Positions 47,896-57,052 of a stretch of DNA of 64,000 nucleotides are shown in pieces (within the stretch, counting starts at the first letter, position 1; every line of letters begins with the position of its first letter). Location: contig NZ_LT896588.1 of assembly GCF_900186615.1 (NCBI RefSeq), positions 1,924,428 to 1,988,427 of the forward strand, in the 5' to 3' direction. Origin of the DNA: Parabacteroides bouchesdurhonensis. Lineage in GTDB: Bacteria > Bacteroidota > Bacteroidia > Bacteroidales > Tannerellaceae. A program made the position numbers and the translations under genes. The notes under the pieces are model-generated. The model saw only the letters and a list, made by a program, of their open reading frames with translations, did no database searches and was not told where the DNA came from.

Positions 47896-48780
47896 ATGAA
47901 AAGTACATTCACCAAAGAGGCAAAAATAGGTCTTGTTTCTATAGTAAGTCTGGCATTGTTGTATTTCGGAATTAATTATCTGAAAGGAATCAACTTGTTT
48001 CAACCGGTAAATCATTATTATGTATCTTTTAGTAATGTGAAAGATGTTACTGTATCAAGCCCGGTGTTTGTTGATGGTTTTAAAGTTGGTTTAGTTCGGG
48101 ATATAAAATACGATTATGATACCACCGGAAAAATAACAGTTGAAATTAGCTTGGAGGAAGAAATGAAGATAAATAAGGGCAGTTATATTGTGATCTCGAA
48201 GAGTTTCTTGGGAGGTGCGGAATTGCATATTTATCTGAATACATATGTAAATGATTTCTTGAAGCCTGGTGCAACAATTGAAGGCCGTATGGGAGAAGAT
48301 ATGATGCAAGCGGTACAGGATAATATTCTTCCACAGGTTGAGCAAATGCTTCCGAAGATAGATTCTATTTTAATCGGGTTGCAGACCCTGGTGAATCATC
48401 CGGCTCTATCTCAGTCATTCGATCATGTAGAACGAGCAACTGCAAATTTGGAGATCTCAACACGCAAATTGAACTTGTTACTTGATAAAGACGTTCCTGT
48501 TATTGTAAATAATTTAAAAACTATGACGGATAACTTTTCACAGGTAAGTACGAATTTAAAAGATTTAGATTTGGCTTCTACTGTCAATACAATAAATGCG
48601 ACTTTGAATAATCTTAAACTTACTACAGATAAGTTGAATTCGAATGATAATACATTGGGATTATTGCTTAATGATAAGGCATTATACGAGAATCTGAATG
48701 GAACAATGGGGAATGCTTCTAAATTGTTGTTGGATTTACGTGAAAATCCAAAGCGTTATGTGCATTTCTCTGTTTTTTAA
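47896..48780 (+). CDS. MlaD / MCE-family protein
   Basis: 294 residues. One N-terminal membrane helix (IGLVSIVSLALLYFGINYLKG) and one MCE domain (about 38-125: PVNHYYVSFSNVKDVTVSSPVFVDGFKVGLV, GSYIVISKSFLGGAELHI), then a helical tail (MLPKIDSILIGLQTL, LNNLKLTTDKL). MlaD forms the periplasmic hexamer of lipid transporters that keep outer-membrane asymmetry. The MlaE and MlaF partners are not in the window. It follows the amidase closely and may be co-transcribed. Confidence 0.9.
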   Translation: MKSTFTKEAKIGLVSIVSLALLYFGINYLKGINLFQPVNHYYVSFSNVKDVTVSSPVFVDGFKVGLVRDIKYDYDTTGKITVEISLEEEMKINKGSYIVISKSFLGGAELHIYLNTYVNDFLKPGATIEGRMGEDMMQAVQDNILPQVEQMLPKIDSILIGLQTLVNHPALSQSFDHVERATANLEISTRKLNLLLDKDVPVIVNNLKTMTDNFSQVSTNLKDLDLASTVNTINATLNNLKLTTDKLNSNDNTLGLLLNDKALYENLNGTMGNASKLLLDLRENPKRYVHFSVF

Positions 48781-49151
48781 AATTGCTTTGAAAATCATAG
48801 TTGAAAGATGTATTAATTTAGAATCATTCTAATTAATAAGAAATAAAAAGATTACTTTAAAAAATACTCTCTAAGGCCTTCAAATAAAAACATATAACAA
48901 TATTTGAAGGCCTTATTCTGTCAAATATGAAGATAATTAGAAGGTTTTGAAAACATGCTATAATAAAGGCTTTTTTAAGTTGTTTTTGTGTAATGTTCAT
49001 ATTGTCAGATTGTTACAAGTAACTTGTTGAGGTTAAATAGGATATTAAACAATTAAAATAACCAAATAAAATAACACTTTTTTTTTCAGAATTAATTTCT
49101 AAACTTTGTAGTCATAAAGTATAAAAGTTATAGTTGGGAGATTTTATAAAA
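48781..49151. other. 371-bp gap before dnaA
   Basis: AT-rich, no gene. It holds the hairpin at 48872-48915, GTTACAAGTAAC (an imperfect 12-bp palindrome, 49012-49023) with CAAGTAACTTG overlapping it, and a possible dnaA -7 box AAACTTTG (49101-49108). I saw no cluster of DnaA boxes (TTATCCACA type), so there is no support for oriC here. Confidence 0.55.
48872..48915. terminator. 15-bp hairpin after the MlaD gene
   Basis: TAAGGCCTTCAAATA pairs perfectly with TATTTGAAGGCCTTA around a 14-nt loop. There is no strong U-tract after it, so it may be a terminator or an mRNA 3'-end stabiliser. Confidence 0.6.
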
Positions 49152-50543
49152 ATGCAGATTGATTATCAGATATTGTGGAATAAATGCCTCGCCGTTATTA
49201 AAGATATTGTACCGGAGGCCGCTTTTAACACATGGTTTATGCCGATTGTTCCATTATCGTATGAGGATAATAAGTTTACTATCCAAGTGCCTAGTCAATT
49301 CTTTTATGAATACTTGGAAGAGAAATATGTAAATGTTCTAAAAGTGACATTGTATCGCGTATTTGGACAAGGAACAATTTTAAACTACCGTATAATGGTA
49401 GATAAAACAACTGGTGGTACTGTAGATTATCTTGCAGAGACAGGTTCTGCTCCTGTAAAAGCTTCCAAAGATATAAATAAAGCCCCCTCTCCATTTGTTC
49501 AAACAGCACCTCAAGATTTGGATCCGCATTTGAATCCGAAATATAGTTTTGATAACTATTTTGAGGGAACGAGTAATCGTTTGGTCCGTGCAGCGGGTGA
49601 GGCTATTGCGCAGAATCCGGGAAAAACGACTTATAACCCTTTATTTATTTTTGGTCCGTCGGGAGTAGGTAAAACTCATTTGTGCCATGCAATAGGCTCT
49701 CGTATCCGTGAGTTACACCCAGAAAAGAAGGTCCTGTATGTGTCTTCTCATCTTTTTCGTGTTCAGTTTACAGATGCTATTCGTAAAAATACAACGAATG
49801 ATTTCTTAAACTTCTATCAAAATATAGATGTGCTTTTGTTGGATGATATACAAGAGTTAATAGGTATGGATAAGACACAGAATACGTTCTTCCATATTTT
49901 TAATCATTTGCATCAATTGGGGAAACAATTAATTTTGACATCAGATAAAGCTCCGGTAGATTTACAGGGAATGGAAGAGCGTCTGATTACCCGCCTAAAA
50001 TGGGGCTTGACTGCAGAACTATTCCGTCCCGATTTGGATTTACGTAAGAAAATACTAAAGAATAAGATAAGTCATGATGGTATAGTTATTCCTGATGAGG
50101 TATTTAATTTTATAGCAAATAATGTTACTGAAAATGTTCGTGATTTGGAGGGAATTTTGGTTTCTTTAATGGCTAATGCCGTAATTAATAATAAGGAAAT
50201 TGACCTGTCTTTGACTAAACGCGTGGTTAGTCAGGCTGTTCGTCTGGAGAAGAAACAATTGTCTGTTCAGTCTATCCAAGAAATTGTTTGTAAATATTTT
50301 AATTTAGAACAATCTGCCATTCAAACCAATTCCCGTAAACGAGAAATTGTGCAAGCTCGACAAATAACAATGTATTTAGCAAAAAAATATACGGATTGTT
50401 CATTTTCTCATATAGGAAAGATTGTAGGAAAGAAAGATCACGCAACTGTTTTACATGCATGCAAAGCAATAAAAGATCAAATGGAAACAAACAAATCTTT
50501 TTGTTCCTCTGTAGAGGAAATTGAAGTTTTGTTGAAGAATTAG
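49152..50543 (+). CDS. dnaA: Chromosomal replication initiator DnaA
   Basis: 463 residues from ATG 49152 ([18 protein letters not shown]), preferred over a TTG 6 codons upstream. Domain I is N-terminal, a linker covers about 85-115, then the AAA+ domain with Walker [10 protein letters not shown], Walker [10 protein letters not shown] and arginine-finger region, and C-terminal domain IV with the DNA-binding signature [13 protein letters not shown]. It opens the origin and regulates initiation. It stands alone, without dnaN or recF nearby. Confidence 0.98.
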   Translation: MQIDYQILWNKCLAVIKDIVPEAAFNTWFMPIVPLSYEDNKFTIQVPSQFFYEYLEEKYVNVLKVTLYRVFGQGTILNYRIMVDKTTGGTVDYLAETGSAPVKASKDINKAPSPFVQTAPQDLDPHLNPKYSFDNYFEGTSNRLVRAAGEAIAQNPGKTTYNPLFIFGPSGVGKTHLCHAIGSRIRELHPEKKVLYVSSHLFRVQFTDAIRKNTTNDFLNFYQNIDVLLLDDIQELIGMDKTQNTFFHIFNHLHQLGKQLILTSDKAPVDLQGMEERLITRLKWGLTAELFRPDLDLRKKILKNKISHDGIVIPDEVFNFIANNVTENVRDLEGILVSLMANAVINNKEIDLSLTKRVVSQAVRLEKKQLSVQSIQEIVCKYFNLEQSAIQTNSRKREIVQARQITMYLAKKYTDCSFSHIGKIVGKKDHATVLHACKAIKDQMETNKSFCSSVEEIEVLLKN

Positions 50544-50563
50544 ATTTTATAAAATAGATAGAG

Positions 50564-50597
50564 AAAGGGTATGTTCATTTGGAACGTGCCCTTTTTT
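50564..50597 (+). terminator. dnaA terminator
   Basis: GGGTATGTTC pairs with GAACGTGCCC (two G-U pairs) and is followed by T6. Confidence 0.75.
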
Positions 50598-50709
50598 ATT
50601 TAGGAAACTTGTATATAGGATAGCTTTTCTTTTTGGTAAAACATTGTACGGAAAAAGAAATGATAACTCATTGATAATGTATATGTATTTTCTTGTTTTG
50701 GTAAAACTT

Positions 50710-50737
50710 TTCAACATTATTACTTTTTGATGTTGAA
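50710..50737. promoter_or_regulatory. Palindromic operator upstream of the nrdJ promoter
   Basis: TTCAACAT (50710-50717) and ATGTTGAA (50730-50737) form a perfect inverted repeat with a 12-bp spacer, ending 3 bp before the -33 element of nrdJ. It does not look like a NrdR box. Confidence 0.5.
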
Positions 50738-50740
50738 TAA

Positions 50741-50772
50741 TTTGGACAATAAATAAAGTATTTATAAACTTG
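50741..50772 (+). promoter_or_regulatory. nrdJ promoter
   Basis: TTTG (50741-50744), 20 bp, TAAACTTG (50765-50772), one mismatch to TAnnTTTG. A start further downstream at GTG 50797 is therefore preferred over the TTG at 50770, which lies inside this box. Confidence 0.6.
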
Positions 50773-50796
50773 CATTCTCAAATAATAGAAAATATT

Positions 50797-53337
50797 GTGG
50801 ACCATAAAACTTACACTTTCGATGAAGCGTTTAAAGCTTCACTAAATTACTTTACCGGTGATGAATTAGCCGCTAAAGTATGGGTTAATAAGTATGCCTT
50901 GAAGGATGCCTTTGGAAATATCTATGAACAATCACCAGAGGATATGCATCACCGGCTGGCTAGAGAAATTGCCCGTGTGGAAAAAAAGTATCCAAATCCG
51001 TTGTCGGAACAAGAACTTTTCGACCTGTTTGATCATTTCCGTTATATTGTTCCACAAGGAAGTCCAATGACGGGAATTGGCAATGATTATCAAATTGCCT
51101 CACTCTCTAACTGTTTCGTTATTGGATTAGATGGACAGGCTGATTCGTATGGTGCAATTATTCGTATTGATGAAGAACAGGTACAATTGATGAAACGTCG
51201 CGGTGGCGTAGGACACGATTTGTCTCACATTCGTCCTAAGGGATCTCCTGTGAAAAATTCAGCTCTTACTTCTACCGGGTTGGTACCTTTTATGGAACGA
51301 TATTCCAATTCTACTCGAGAGGTAGCTCAAGATGGGCGTCGTGGAGCTTTGATGTTAAGTGTTTCTATAAAGCATCCGGATTCAGAATCATTTATTGATG
51401 CCAAAATGGTAGAGGGAAAAGTAACGGGTGCGAATGTTTCCGTAAAGATTGATGATGAATTTATGGATGCTGTGGTAAATGGGACTTCTTATAAACAACA
51501 ATATCCAATAGACTCTTCAAATCCTACAACAGTAAAAGAAATAGATGCTGCTGCTTTATGGCAAAAGATTATCCATAATGCTTGGAAATCAGCAGAGCCA
51601 GGTGTTTTGTTCTGGGATACGATTTTAAGAGAATCAGTTCCTGATTCTTATGCGGATTTAGGATTCCGTACAGTGTCTACCAATCCTTGTGGTGAAATAC
51701 CTTTATGCCCGTATGATAGTTGTCGCTTGCTGGCTATTAATTTATATTCATATGTAGTTAATCCGTTTACCAAAGAGGCTTATTTTGACTACGATTTGTT
51801 TAAGAAACATGTCGCTTTGGCGCAACGTATTATGGATGATATTATTGATTTGGAATCTGAAAAGATTGAAAAAATTTTAGATAAAATCGATGCGGATCCA
51901 GAATCAATGGAAGTGAGACAAACAGAGCGTCATTTATGGGAAAAGATACAGCGAAAAACTTTACTTGGTCGTCGTACGGGAGTTGGTATTACGGCCGAAG
52001 GTGATATGTTGGCGGCTCTTGGTTTACGTTATGGAACTGAGGAAGCGACGGAATGCGCTGAAAATGTGCAGAAAACATTAACGTTGGCTGCTTATTCTTC
52101 TTCTGTTGTTTTAGCAAAGGAACGTGGCGCTTTTGAAATTTATGATGCAAAGCGTGAAGAAAAGAACCCGTTTATAAATCGTTTACGTGATGCGGATCCT
52201 TCTTTGTATGAAGATATGGTAAAATACGGGCGTCGTAATGTTGCTTGTTTGACAATTGCTCCGACAGGTACAACTAGTTTAATGACGCAGACAACTTCTG
52301 GTATAGAACCTGTATTCTTACCGGTTTATAAACGTCGGCGAAAAGTAAATCCGAACGATTCGGAAGCACGAGTCGATTTTGTGGATGAAACGGGTGATGC
52401 ATTTGAAGAATATATTGTATTTCACCATAAGTTTGTTACTTGGATGCAGGCAAACGGATATTCGGTAACTAAAAAATATACACAGGAAGAAGTCGATGAA
52501 TTAGTTGCGAAATCTCCTTATTATAAAGCTACTTCTAATGATGTGGATTGGTTACAAAAAGTCCGTATGCAAGGACGTATTCAAAAATGGGTAGATCATT
52601 CTATTAGTGTAACAATCAATTTGCCGAATGAAGTATCAGAGGATTTGGTGAATAGCTTGTATGTTGAAGCTTGGAAATGTGGATGCAAGGGTTGTACGGT
52701 TTATCGTGATGGTTCTCGTGCCGGTGTTCTTTTGTCTACAGACGGCAAGAAGAAAAAAGATGATTGTAATTGTATGCAACCTCCGGTTATTGTTTCAACC
52801 CGTCCTCGAGAGTTGGAAGCAGATGTTGTGAAGTTTCAAAATAACCGTGAAAAATGGATTGCTTTTGTTGGTTTGTTAAATGGCCGTCCATATGAAATTT
52901 TCACAGGTCTTGCTGATGATGATGAAGGTATTATGTTACCTAAAAATGTATCTAAGGGTACTATTATCAAAAGTTATGATGAAGATGGCCAGAAGCATTA
53001 CGACTTCCAGTTTAAGAATAAGCGTGGCTATAAAATGACGATTGAAGGTTTGGACGGTAAGTTTGATCCAGAATATTGGAATTATGCAAAGCTTATATCC
53101 GGTGTATTGCGTTATGGTATGCCTATTGATCAAGTTATTAAACTAGTTCAAGGAATGGAGCTAAACAATGAGTCAATTAATACCTGGAAAAATGGAGTAG
53201 AACGTGCTTTGAAGAAATACCTGCCTAATGGAACGGAGGCCAAAGGACAGAAATGCCCAAATTGTGGATTGGAAACTTTAATTTATCAGGAAGGTTGTTT
53301 GATCTGTACAAATTGTGGTGCATCAAAATGTGGATAA
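50797..53337 (+). CDS. nrdJ: Adenosylcobalamin-dependent (class II) ribonucleotide reductase
   Basis: About 846 residues from GTG 50797 (MDHKTYTFDEAFKASLNYF), chosen because homologues start here and the promoter covers the upstream TTG. Class II signatures include GGVGHDLSHIRPKGSPVKNS, TNPCGEIPLCPYDSCRL (active-site Cys), and the P-loop-like APTGTTSLM. The C-terminus has a Cys-rich redox/zinc tail (CPNCGLETL then CTNCGASKCG). It reduces ribonucleotides using B12 without oxygen. No cobalamin riboswitch is visible upstream. Confidence 0.96.
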   Translation: MDHKTYTFDEAFKASLNYFTGDELAAKVWVNKYALKDAFGNIYEQSPEDMHHRLAREIARVEKKYPNPLSEQELFDLFDHFRYIVPQGSPMTGIGNDYQIASLSNCFVIGLDGQADSYGAIIRIDEEQVQLMKRRGGVGHDLSHIRPKGSPVKNSALTSTGLVPFMERYSNSTREVAQDGRRGALMLSVSIKHPDSESFIDAKMVEGKVTGANVSVKIDDEFMDAVVNGTSYKQQYPIDSSNPTTVKEIDAAALWQKIIHNAWKSAEPGVLFWDTILRESVPDSYADLGFRTVSTNPCGEIPLCPYDSCRLLAINLYSYVVNPFTKEAYFDYDLFKKHVALAQRIMDDIIDLESEKIEKILDKIDADPESMEVRQTERHLWEKIQRKTLLGRRTGVGITAEGDMLAALGLRYGTEEATECAENVQKTLTLAAYSSSVVLAKERGAFEIYDAKREEKNPFINRLRDADPSLYEDMVKYGRRNVACLTIAPTGTTSLMTQTTSGIEPVFLPVYKRRRKVNPNDSEARVDFVDETGDAFEEYIVFHHKFVTWMQANGYSVTKKYTQEEVDELVAKSPYYKATSNDVDWLQKVRMQGRIQKWVDHSISVTINLPNEVSEDLVNSLYVEAWKCGCKGCTVYRDGSRAGVLLSTDGKKKKDDCNCMQPPVIVSTRPRELEADVVKFQNNREKWIAFVGLLNGRPYEIFTGLADDDEGIMLPKNVSKGTIIKSYDEDGQKHYDFQFKNKRGYKMTIEGLDGKFDPEYWNYAKLISGVLRYGMPIDQVIKLVQGMELNNESINTWKNGVERALKKYLPNGTEAKGQKCPNCGLETLIYQEGCLICTNCGASKCG

Positions 53338-53357
53338 ATATATATACATGAATAAAT

Positions 53358-53390
53358 TAAAAAATGCAGAGATTATTCTCTGCATTTTTT
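53358..53390 (+). terminator. nrdJ terminator
   Basis: AAAAATGCAGAG pairs with CTCTGCATTTTTT around a 6-nt loop. Confidence 0.88.
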
Positions 53391-53423
53391 ATATCTTCGC
53401 ATCTAAACTAAATTTGAAACACC

Positions 53424-56111
53424 ATGAAAGTAACCTTTAATATTAACTTTCATACTATTTGGGGGCAAAAATTGTATATTGTAGGTTCCATTCCTGAATT
53501 AGGTTCTTGGGAGCCTGCTTTAGCAATAAATATGGATTATGTGGGGGATGGAAATTGGCAATTAAAATTAGATATTCCTTCTGATCTGAAATCGATAGAG
53601 TACCGATATTTCTTGAGAGCAGGTGATAAACAAGTATTTGAAGAATGGGAAAAAAATCATCAAATAATCTTTGAAGATTGCGCGGTTAAATATATACTTT
53701 ATGATTATTGGCAGATAAAACCTGATAATTTAGCATTCTATACTTCTGCATTTACAAAAAGTCTGTTTGCGCATCCATGTAATACACATGAGAGAGTTGT
53801 GAGAAGCGGTCGTAAATTAGTAATTAAAATTTCAGCGCCCCGAATAGACAAAAATCAAAGTGTGGCAATTACTGGAAATCAGGATTGTTTGTCTAACTGG
53901 AATTCGGATAAAGCTCAGATTTTAAGTTGTGATACATTTCCTGAATGGTATATTGAGTTAGACGCAAATGAGATAAAATATCCACTGGAATATAAGTTTT
54001 TGGCTTGGGATAATGATAAAAAGCAGCCTTTATACTGGGAATCTGGTGAAAATCGCGTGTTGAATTTGCCGGAACAGGAAATAGGAGAGACCGTTACAAT
54101 ATCAGGTTTATATTTTCGTGATAATTTGGAACCTTGGCGTTGTGCAGGAACAGTTATTCCTGTTTTTTCTTTACGTTCCGAACAAAGTTTTGGCATTGGT
54201 GATTTGGGCGATTTACGTATGTTGGTTGATTGGGTAAGGAAAACTCATCAACGAATAATCCAAGTATTACCAATGAATGATACAACGATGACACATTCTT
54301 GGAAAGACTCATATCCTTATAGTGCTATTTCTATTTATGCATTGCATCCAATGTATATCTGCTTGCCTTTATTAGGAGCATTAAACGATCAGGAAAAAAC
54401 TTCGTTTTTTATAGAAAAGCAAAAAGAACTGAATGCGAAAGATTCTGTAGACTATGAGAATGTTGTTAAATATAAAATAGAATATTGCCGTACTTATTTT
54501 GAACAAGAAAAGAATAATATTGTACATAATGATGATTTTATTGAGTTTGTTGCACAAAATGACTCATGGTTAATGCCTTATGCGGCCTATTGTTATTTCC
54601 GAGATTTATATGTTACTTCAGATTTTACGAAATGGGAACAGGATGCTGTTTATAATAAATCTCGAATAAAACGTCTTTGTGCTAAAGACAGTGAGGCTTA
54701 TCCTGAGATAGTGTTCTTTTATTTCTTGCAGTATGTGTTACATATTCAATTTAAGGCTGTGTCTGATTATGCCCGTAAGAATGGTATTGTTCTAAAAGGA
54801 GATTTGCCTATTGGAGTGAATCGTACCAGTATAGAAGCATGGACAGAACCACAATACTTTAATATGAATGGGCAGGCTGGTGCTCCGCCTGATAATTTCT
54901 CTGTTATAGGTCAGAACTGGTCATTTCCAACCTATAATTGGGATGTTATGGAAAGAGACGATTTTTCTTGGTGGAAAAAACGTTTTCATAAATTAAGTGA
55001 TTATTTCGATTGTTTCCGCATTGACCACATATTAGGCTTTTTTCGTATATGGGAAATCCCTTTGAACTACATACAGGGGTTATGTGGGCATTTTAATCCG
55101 GCTCTCCCTTTGACAAAGTATGAGATAGAACAATGTGGTCTCCATTTTAATGAAGCCCGATTTACTACTCCCCATATTAATGATAAATATCTTTCGGAAT
55201 TATTTGGCGATATTGCAATGGTTGTGAAAGATTCATATTTAGCTCAATCTTCGTCTCATCATTTTGTGTTGAAACCTTTTTGCAATACGCAATACAAGAT
55301 TGCTCAATTGTTTGACGGAAAGACGGATGAAGTCTCAATGCGTGTTAAAAATGGATTATTTGCTATTGCAAATGAAGTGTTATTTTTGGAGGATCCTTTA
55401 GAAAAAGGGAAATTTCATCCTCGCATCTCGGCCAACCAATCTCGAATTTATCAAGAATTGAGTGAAGAAGACCGTTATGCTTTTGATCAATTGTATTGGG
55501 ATTTCTTTTATCGTCGTCATAATGATTATTGGAAAGATCAGGCTTTTAAACGTTTGACTCCATTGGTCAATTGTACCGATATGCTTGTTTGTGGTGAAGA
55601 TTTAGGAATGATACCGGACTCTGTACCTGATGTCATGAACAAGCTTCAAATATTTAGTTTGGAGATAGAACGTATGCCAAAGTCTCCATATAGAGAATTT
55701 ACGGATTTATCTAATTTACCATATCATTCTGTTTGTACAACATCTACACATGATATGTCTCCGCTTCGTAGTTGGTGGAAAGAGAATACAGAAAAAACGC
55801 AACATTACTATAATGGTGTATTGCAACGTATAGGAATAGCTCCAAACGATTTAACAGGTGAATTAGCTGCACAGATTATCGCTAATCATTTAGCATCTCC
55901 TTCTATGCTTGCTATTATTCCTTTGCAGGACTGGTTTGCAATAGATGACAAAATTAAGCGGAAAGACATTGAAGCGGAGCGAATAAATGTTCCGTCTAAT
56001 TCTTCTCATTACTGGTGTTATAGGATGCATATTACCCTGGAAAAGCTTTTACAAGCGGACGAATTGAATCAAAAGATTATTTCTTTAATTTCAAAATCAG
56101 GAAGAAAATAG
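53424..56111 (+). CDS. malQ: 4-alpha-glucanotransferase with two N-terminal CBM20 domains
   Basis: 895 residues. Two tandem starch-binding CBM20 modules (about 1-120 and 128-240, with GSIPELGSWEPALA and TGNQDCLSNWNSDKAQ) are followed by a GH77 catalytic domain: nucleophile Asp region FRIDHILGFFRIWEIP, acid Glu in CGEDLGMIPD and TSTHDMSPLRSWW. It transfers maltodextrin segments in cytosolic glycogen or maltose metabolism. No signal peptide. A weak -7 (TATCTTCG) is at 53392-53399 beside the nrdJ terminator. Confidence 0.95.
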   Translation: MKVTFNINFHTIWGQKLYIVGSIPELGSWEPALAINMDYVGDGNWQLKLDIPSDLKSIEYRYFLRAGDKQVFEEWEKNHQIIFEDCAVKYILYDYWQIKPDNLAFYTSAFTKSLFAHPCNTHERVVRSGRKLVIKISAPRIDKNQSVAITGNQDCLSNWNSDKAQILSCDTFPEWYIELDANEIKYPLEYKFLAWDNDKKQPLYWESGENRVLNLPEQEIGETVTISGLYFRDNLEPWRCAGTVIPVFSLRSEQSFGIGDLGDLRMLVDWVRKTHQRIIQVLPMNDTTMTHSWKDSYPYSAISIYALHPMYICLPLLGALNDQEKTSFFIEKQKELNAKDSVDYENVVKYKIEYCRTYFEQEKNNIVHNDDFIEFVAQNDSWLMPYAAYCYFRDLYVTSDFTKWEQDAVYNKSRIKRLCAKDSEAYPEIVFFYFLQYVLHIQFKAVSDYARKNGIVLKGDLPIGVNRTSIEAWTEPQYFNMNGQAGAPPDNFSVIGQNWSFPTYNWDVMERDDFSWWKKRFHKLSDYFDCFRIDHILGFFRIWEIPLNYIQGLCGHFNPALPLTKYEIEQCGLHFNEARFTTPHINDKYLSELFGDIAMVVKDSYLAQSSSHHFVLKPFCNTQYKIAQLFDGKTDEVSMRVKNGLFAIANEVLFLEDPLEKGKFHPRISANQSRIYQELSEEDRYAFDQLYWDFFYRRHNDYWKDQAFKRLTPLVNCTDMLVCGEDLGMIPDSVPDVMNKLQIFSLEIERMPKSPYREFTDLSNLPYHSVCTTSTHDMSPLRSWWKENTEKTQHYYNGVLQRIGIAPNDLTGELAAQIIANHLASPSMLAIIPLQDWFAIDDKIKRKDIEAERINVPSNSSHYWCYRMHITLEKLLQADELNQKIISLISKSGRK

Positions 56112-56119
56112 AATAAAAT

Positions 56120-56155
56120 AAAAAAGCAGGTGTGTATAGTCAACATCTGCTTTTT
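56120..56155. terminator. Bidirectional terminator between malQ and the bactofilin gene
   Basis: AAAAAGCAG-TGT pairs with ACA-CTGCTTTTT; A and T runs flank both sides of the stem. Confidence 0.82.
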
Positions 56156-56170
56156 CTATTTTATTAGAAT

Positions 56171-56551
56171 TTATTTGGAGGAAATGTGCTCCGTCTTTTC
56201 TGTGGACATAGAACATGCTCCATTGAATCTAGCATTAGGTTCTATTTCCAAGGTTTGCGCAAATATATCTCCTTTTATTACGGCTGAACCTTTTAATATT
56301 AGCTTAGCGTTTACTCGTATAGACCCTTCTACTTTTCCTAATATTTCCGCATTTGCCGAAATAATATTTCCTGTAACATTACCTTTGGGACCTACTACTA
56401 TTTTCCCATTGCAATTAACATCCCCTTCCACTTTTCCATCAAGGCGGAAGTCTGTTTCGGTAATAATATTACCTTTTACTGTCGTCCCCGCAGCCAAGGT
56501 ATTGTGTAATCCACCTCCTGCAGCTTCCTCTTTTTGTTTCATACCAATCAT
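56171..56551 (-). CDS. Bactofilin
   Basis: 126 residues with a short polar N-terminus and a beta-helix core of repeated G-rich rungs (VEGDVNCNGKIVVGPKGNVTGNI, VEGSIRVNAKLILKGSAVIKGDI). Bactofilins polymerise without nucleotide into cytoplasmic filaments that organise cell shape or envelope proteins. It has its own TATATTTG promoter on the minus strand. Confidence 0.92.
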   Translation of the reverse strand: MIGMKQKEEAAGGGLHNTLAAGTTVKGNIITETDFRLDGKVEGDVNCNGKIVVGPKGNVTGNIISANAEILGKVEGSIRVNAKLILKGSAVIKGDIFAQTLEIEPNARFNGACSMSTEKTEHISSK

Positions 56552-56571
56552 ATCTACTTAATTGCTTTATG

Positions 56572-56579
56572 CAAATATA
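56572..56579 (-). promoter_or_regulatory. Bactofilin gene -7 element
   Basis: Minus strand TATATTTG, a perfect TAnnTTTG, 20 bp before the ATG at 56551. Confidence 0.55.
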
Positions 56580-56585
56580 GGTTAT

Positions 56586-56619
56586 TTTTTGCAGAAGGAC
56601 TCATTTTTATATACATTTA
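56586..56619 (+). promoter_or_regulatory. folB promoter
   Basis: TTTTTTG (ending 56591), 20 bp, TACATTTA (56612-56619), one mismatch to TAnnTTTG; divergent from the bactofilin promoter. Confidence 0.5.
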
Positions 56620-56637
56620 CATATTAAAATATGCGAT

Positions 56638-56997
56638 ATGATATCACAAATAGAACTGAGAGAGCTGAAATTCTATGCTTATCATGGTGTTTCTCCTCAA
56701 GAGCTAAAAGTTGGGAATACATTTATTGTTGATCTTACGTTGACTGTTTCATTAGAGAATGCTATAGTAAGTGACAATTTGCATGATACTGTTAATTATG
56801 CAGAAGTGTACGCTGTTGTTAAAAAACAAATGTCTATACCTTCCAAATTATTAGAACATGTAGCCGGACGTATTATGACTGCTTTAAAAGATAGGTTCCC
56901 TCAGCTATTGGGGATCGATTTAAAGCTTTCAAAATTAAATCCTCCTTTTGGTGGTGATATATATAGTGCCTCTATTATTCTTAAAGAAACTTTTTAG
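56638..56997 (+). CDS. folB: Dihydroneopterin aldolase
   Basis: 119 residues (MISQIELRELKFYAYHGVSP), with the T-fold pattern, GNTFIVDLTL, TVNYAEVYAVVKK and a Lys and Glu-rich C-terminus (LSKLNPPFGGDIYSASI). It cleaves dihydroneopterin to 6-hydroxymethyl-dihydropterin in folate synthesis. Residues FYAYHG and the YAE motif are typical. The other folate genes are elsewhere. Confidence 0.95.
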   Translation: MISQIELRELKFYAYHGVSPQELKVGNTFIVDLTLTVSLENAIVSDNLHDTVNYAEVYAVVKKQMSIPSKLLEHVAGRIMTALKDRFPQLLGIDLKLSKLNPPFGGDIYSASIILKETF

Positions 56998-57016
56998 CTG
57001 AGTGATGATTTTTAAC

Positions 57017-57024
57017 TACCTTTG
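57017..57024 (+). promoter_or_regulatory. Hydrogenase gene -7 element
   Basis: TACCTTTG, a perfect TAnnTTTG, lies 28 bp before the ATG at 57053. Confidence 0.5.
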
Positions 57025-57052
57025 CACTTTGAAAGCACAAATAAGATAGATT

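Noticed and set aside
49027-49151. oriC next to dnaA
   Set aside because: No cluster of TTATCCACA-type boxes and no typical neighbours (dnaN, gidA) are present; the region is only AT-rich.
50544-50796. Cobalamin riboswitch before nrdJ
   Set aside because: After the dnaA terminator the gap has only a palindrome and a promoter about 25 bp from the GTG; there is no room or motif for a riboswitch in the leader.
56130-56561. 143-codon plus-strand frame over the bactofilin gene
   Set aside because: The minus strand gives a convincing bactofilin with a perfect promoter; the plus frame starts inside the malQ terminator.
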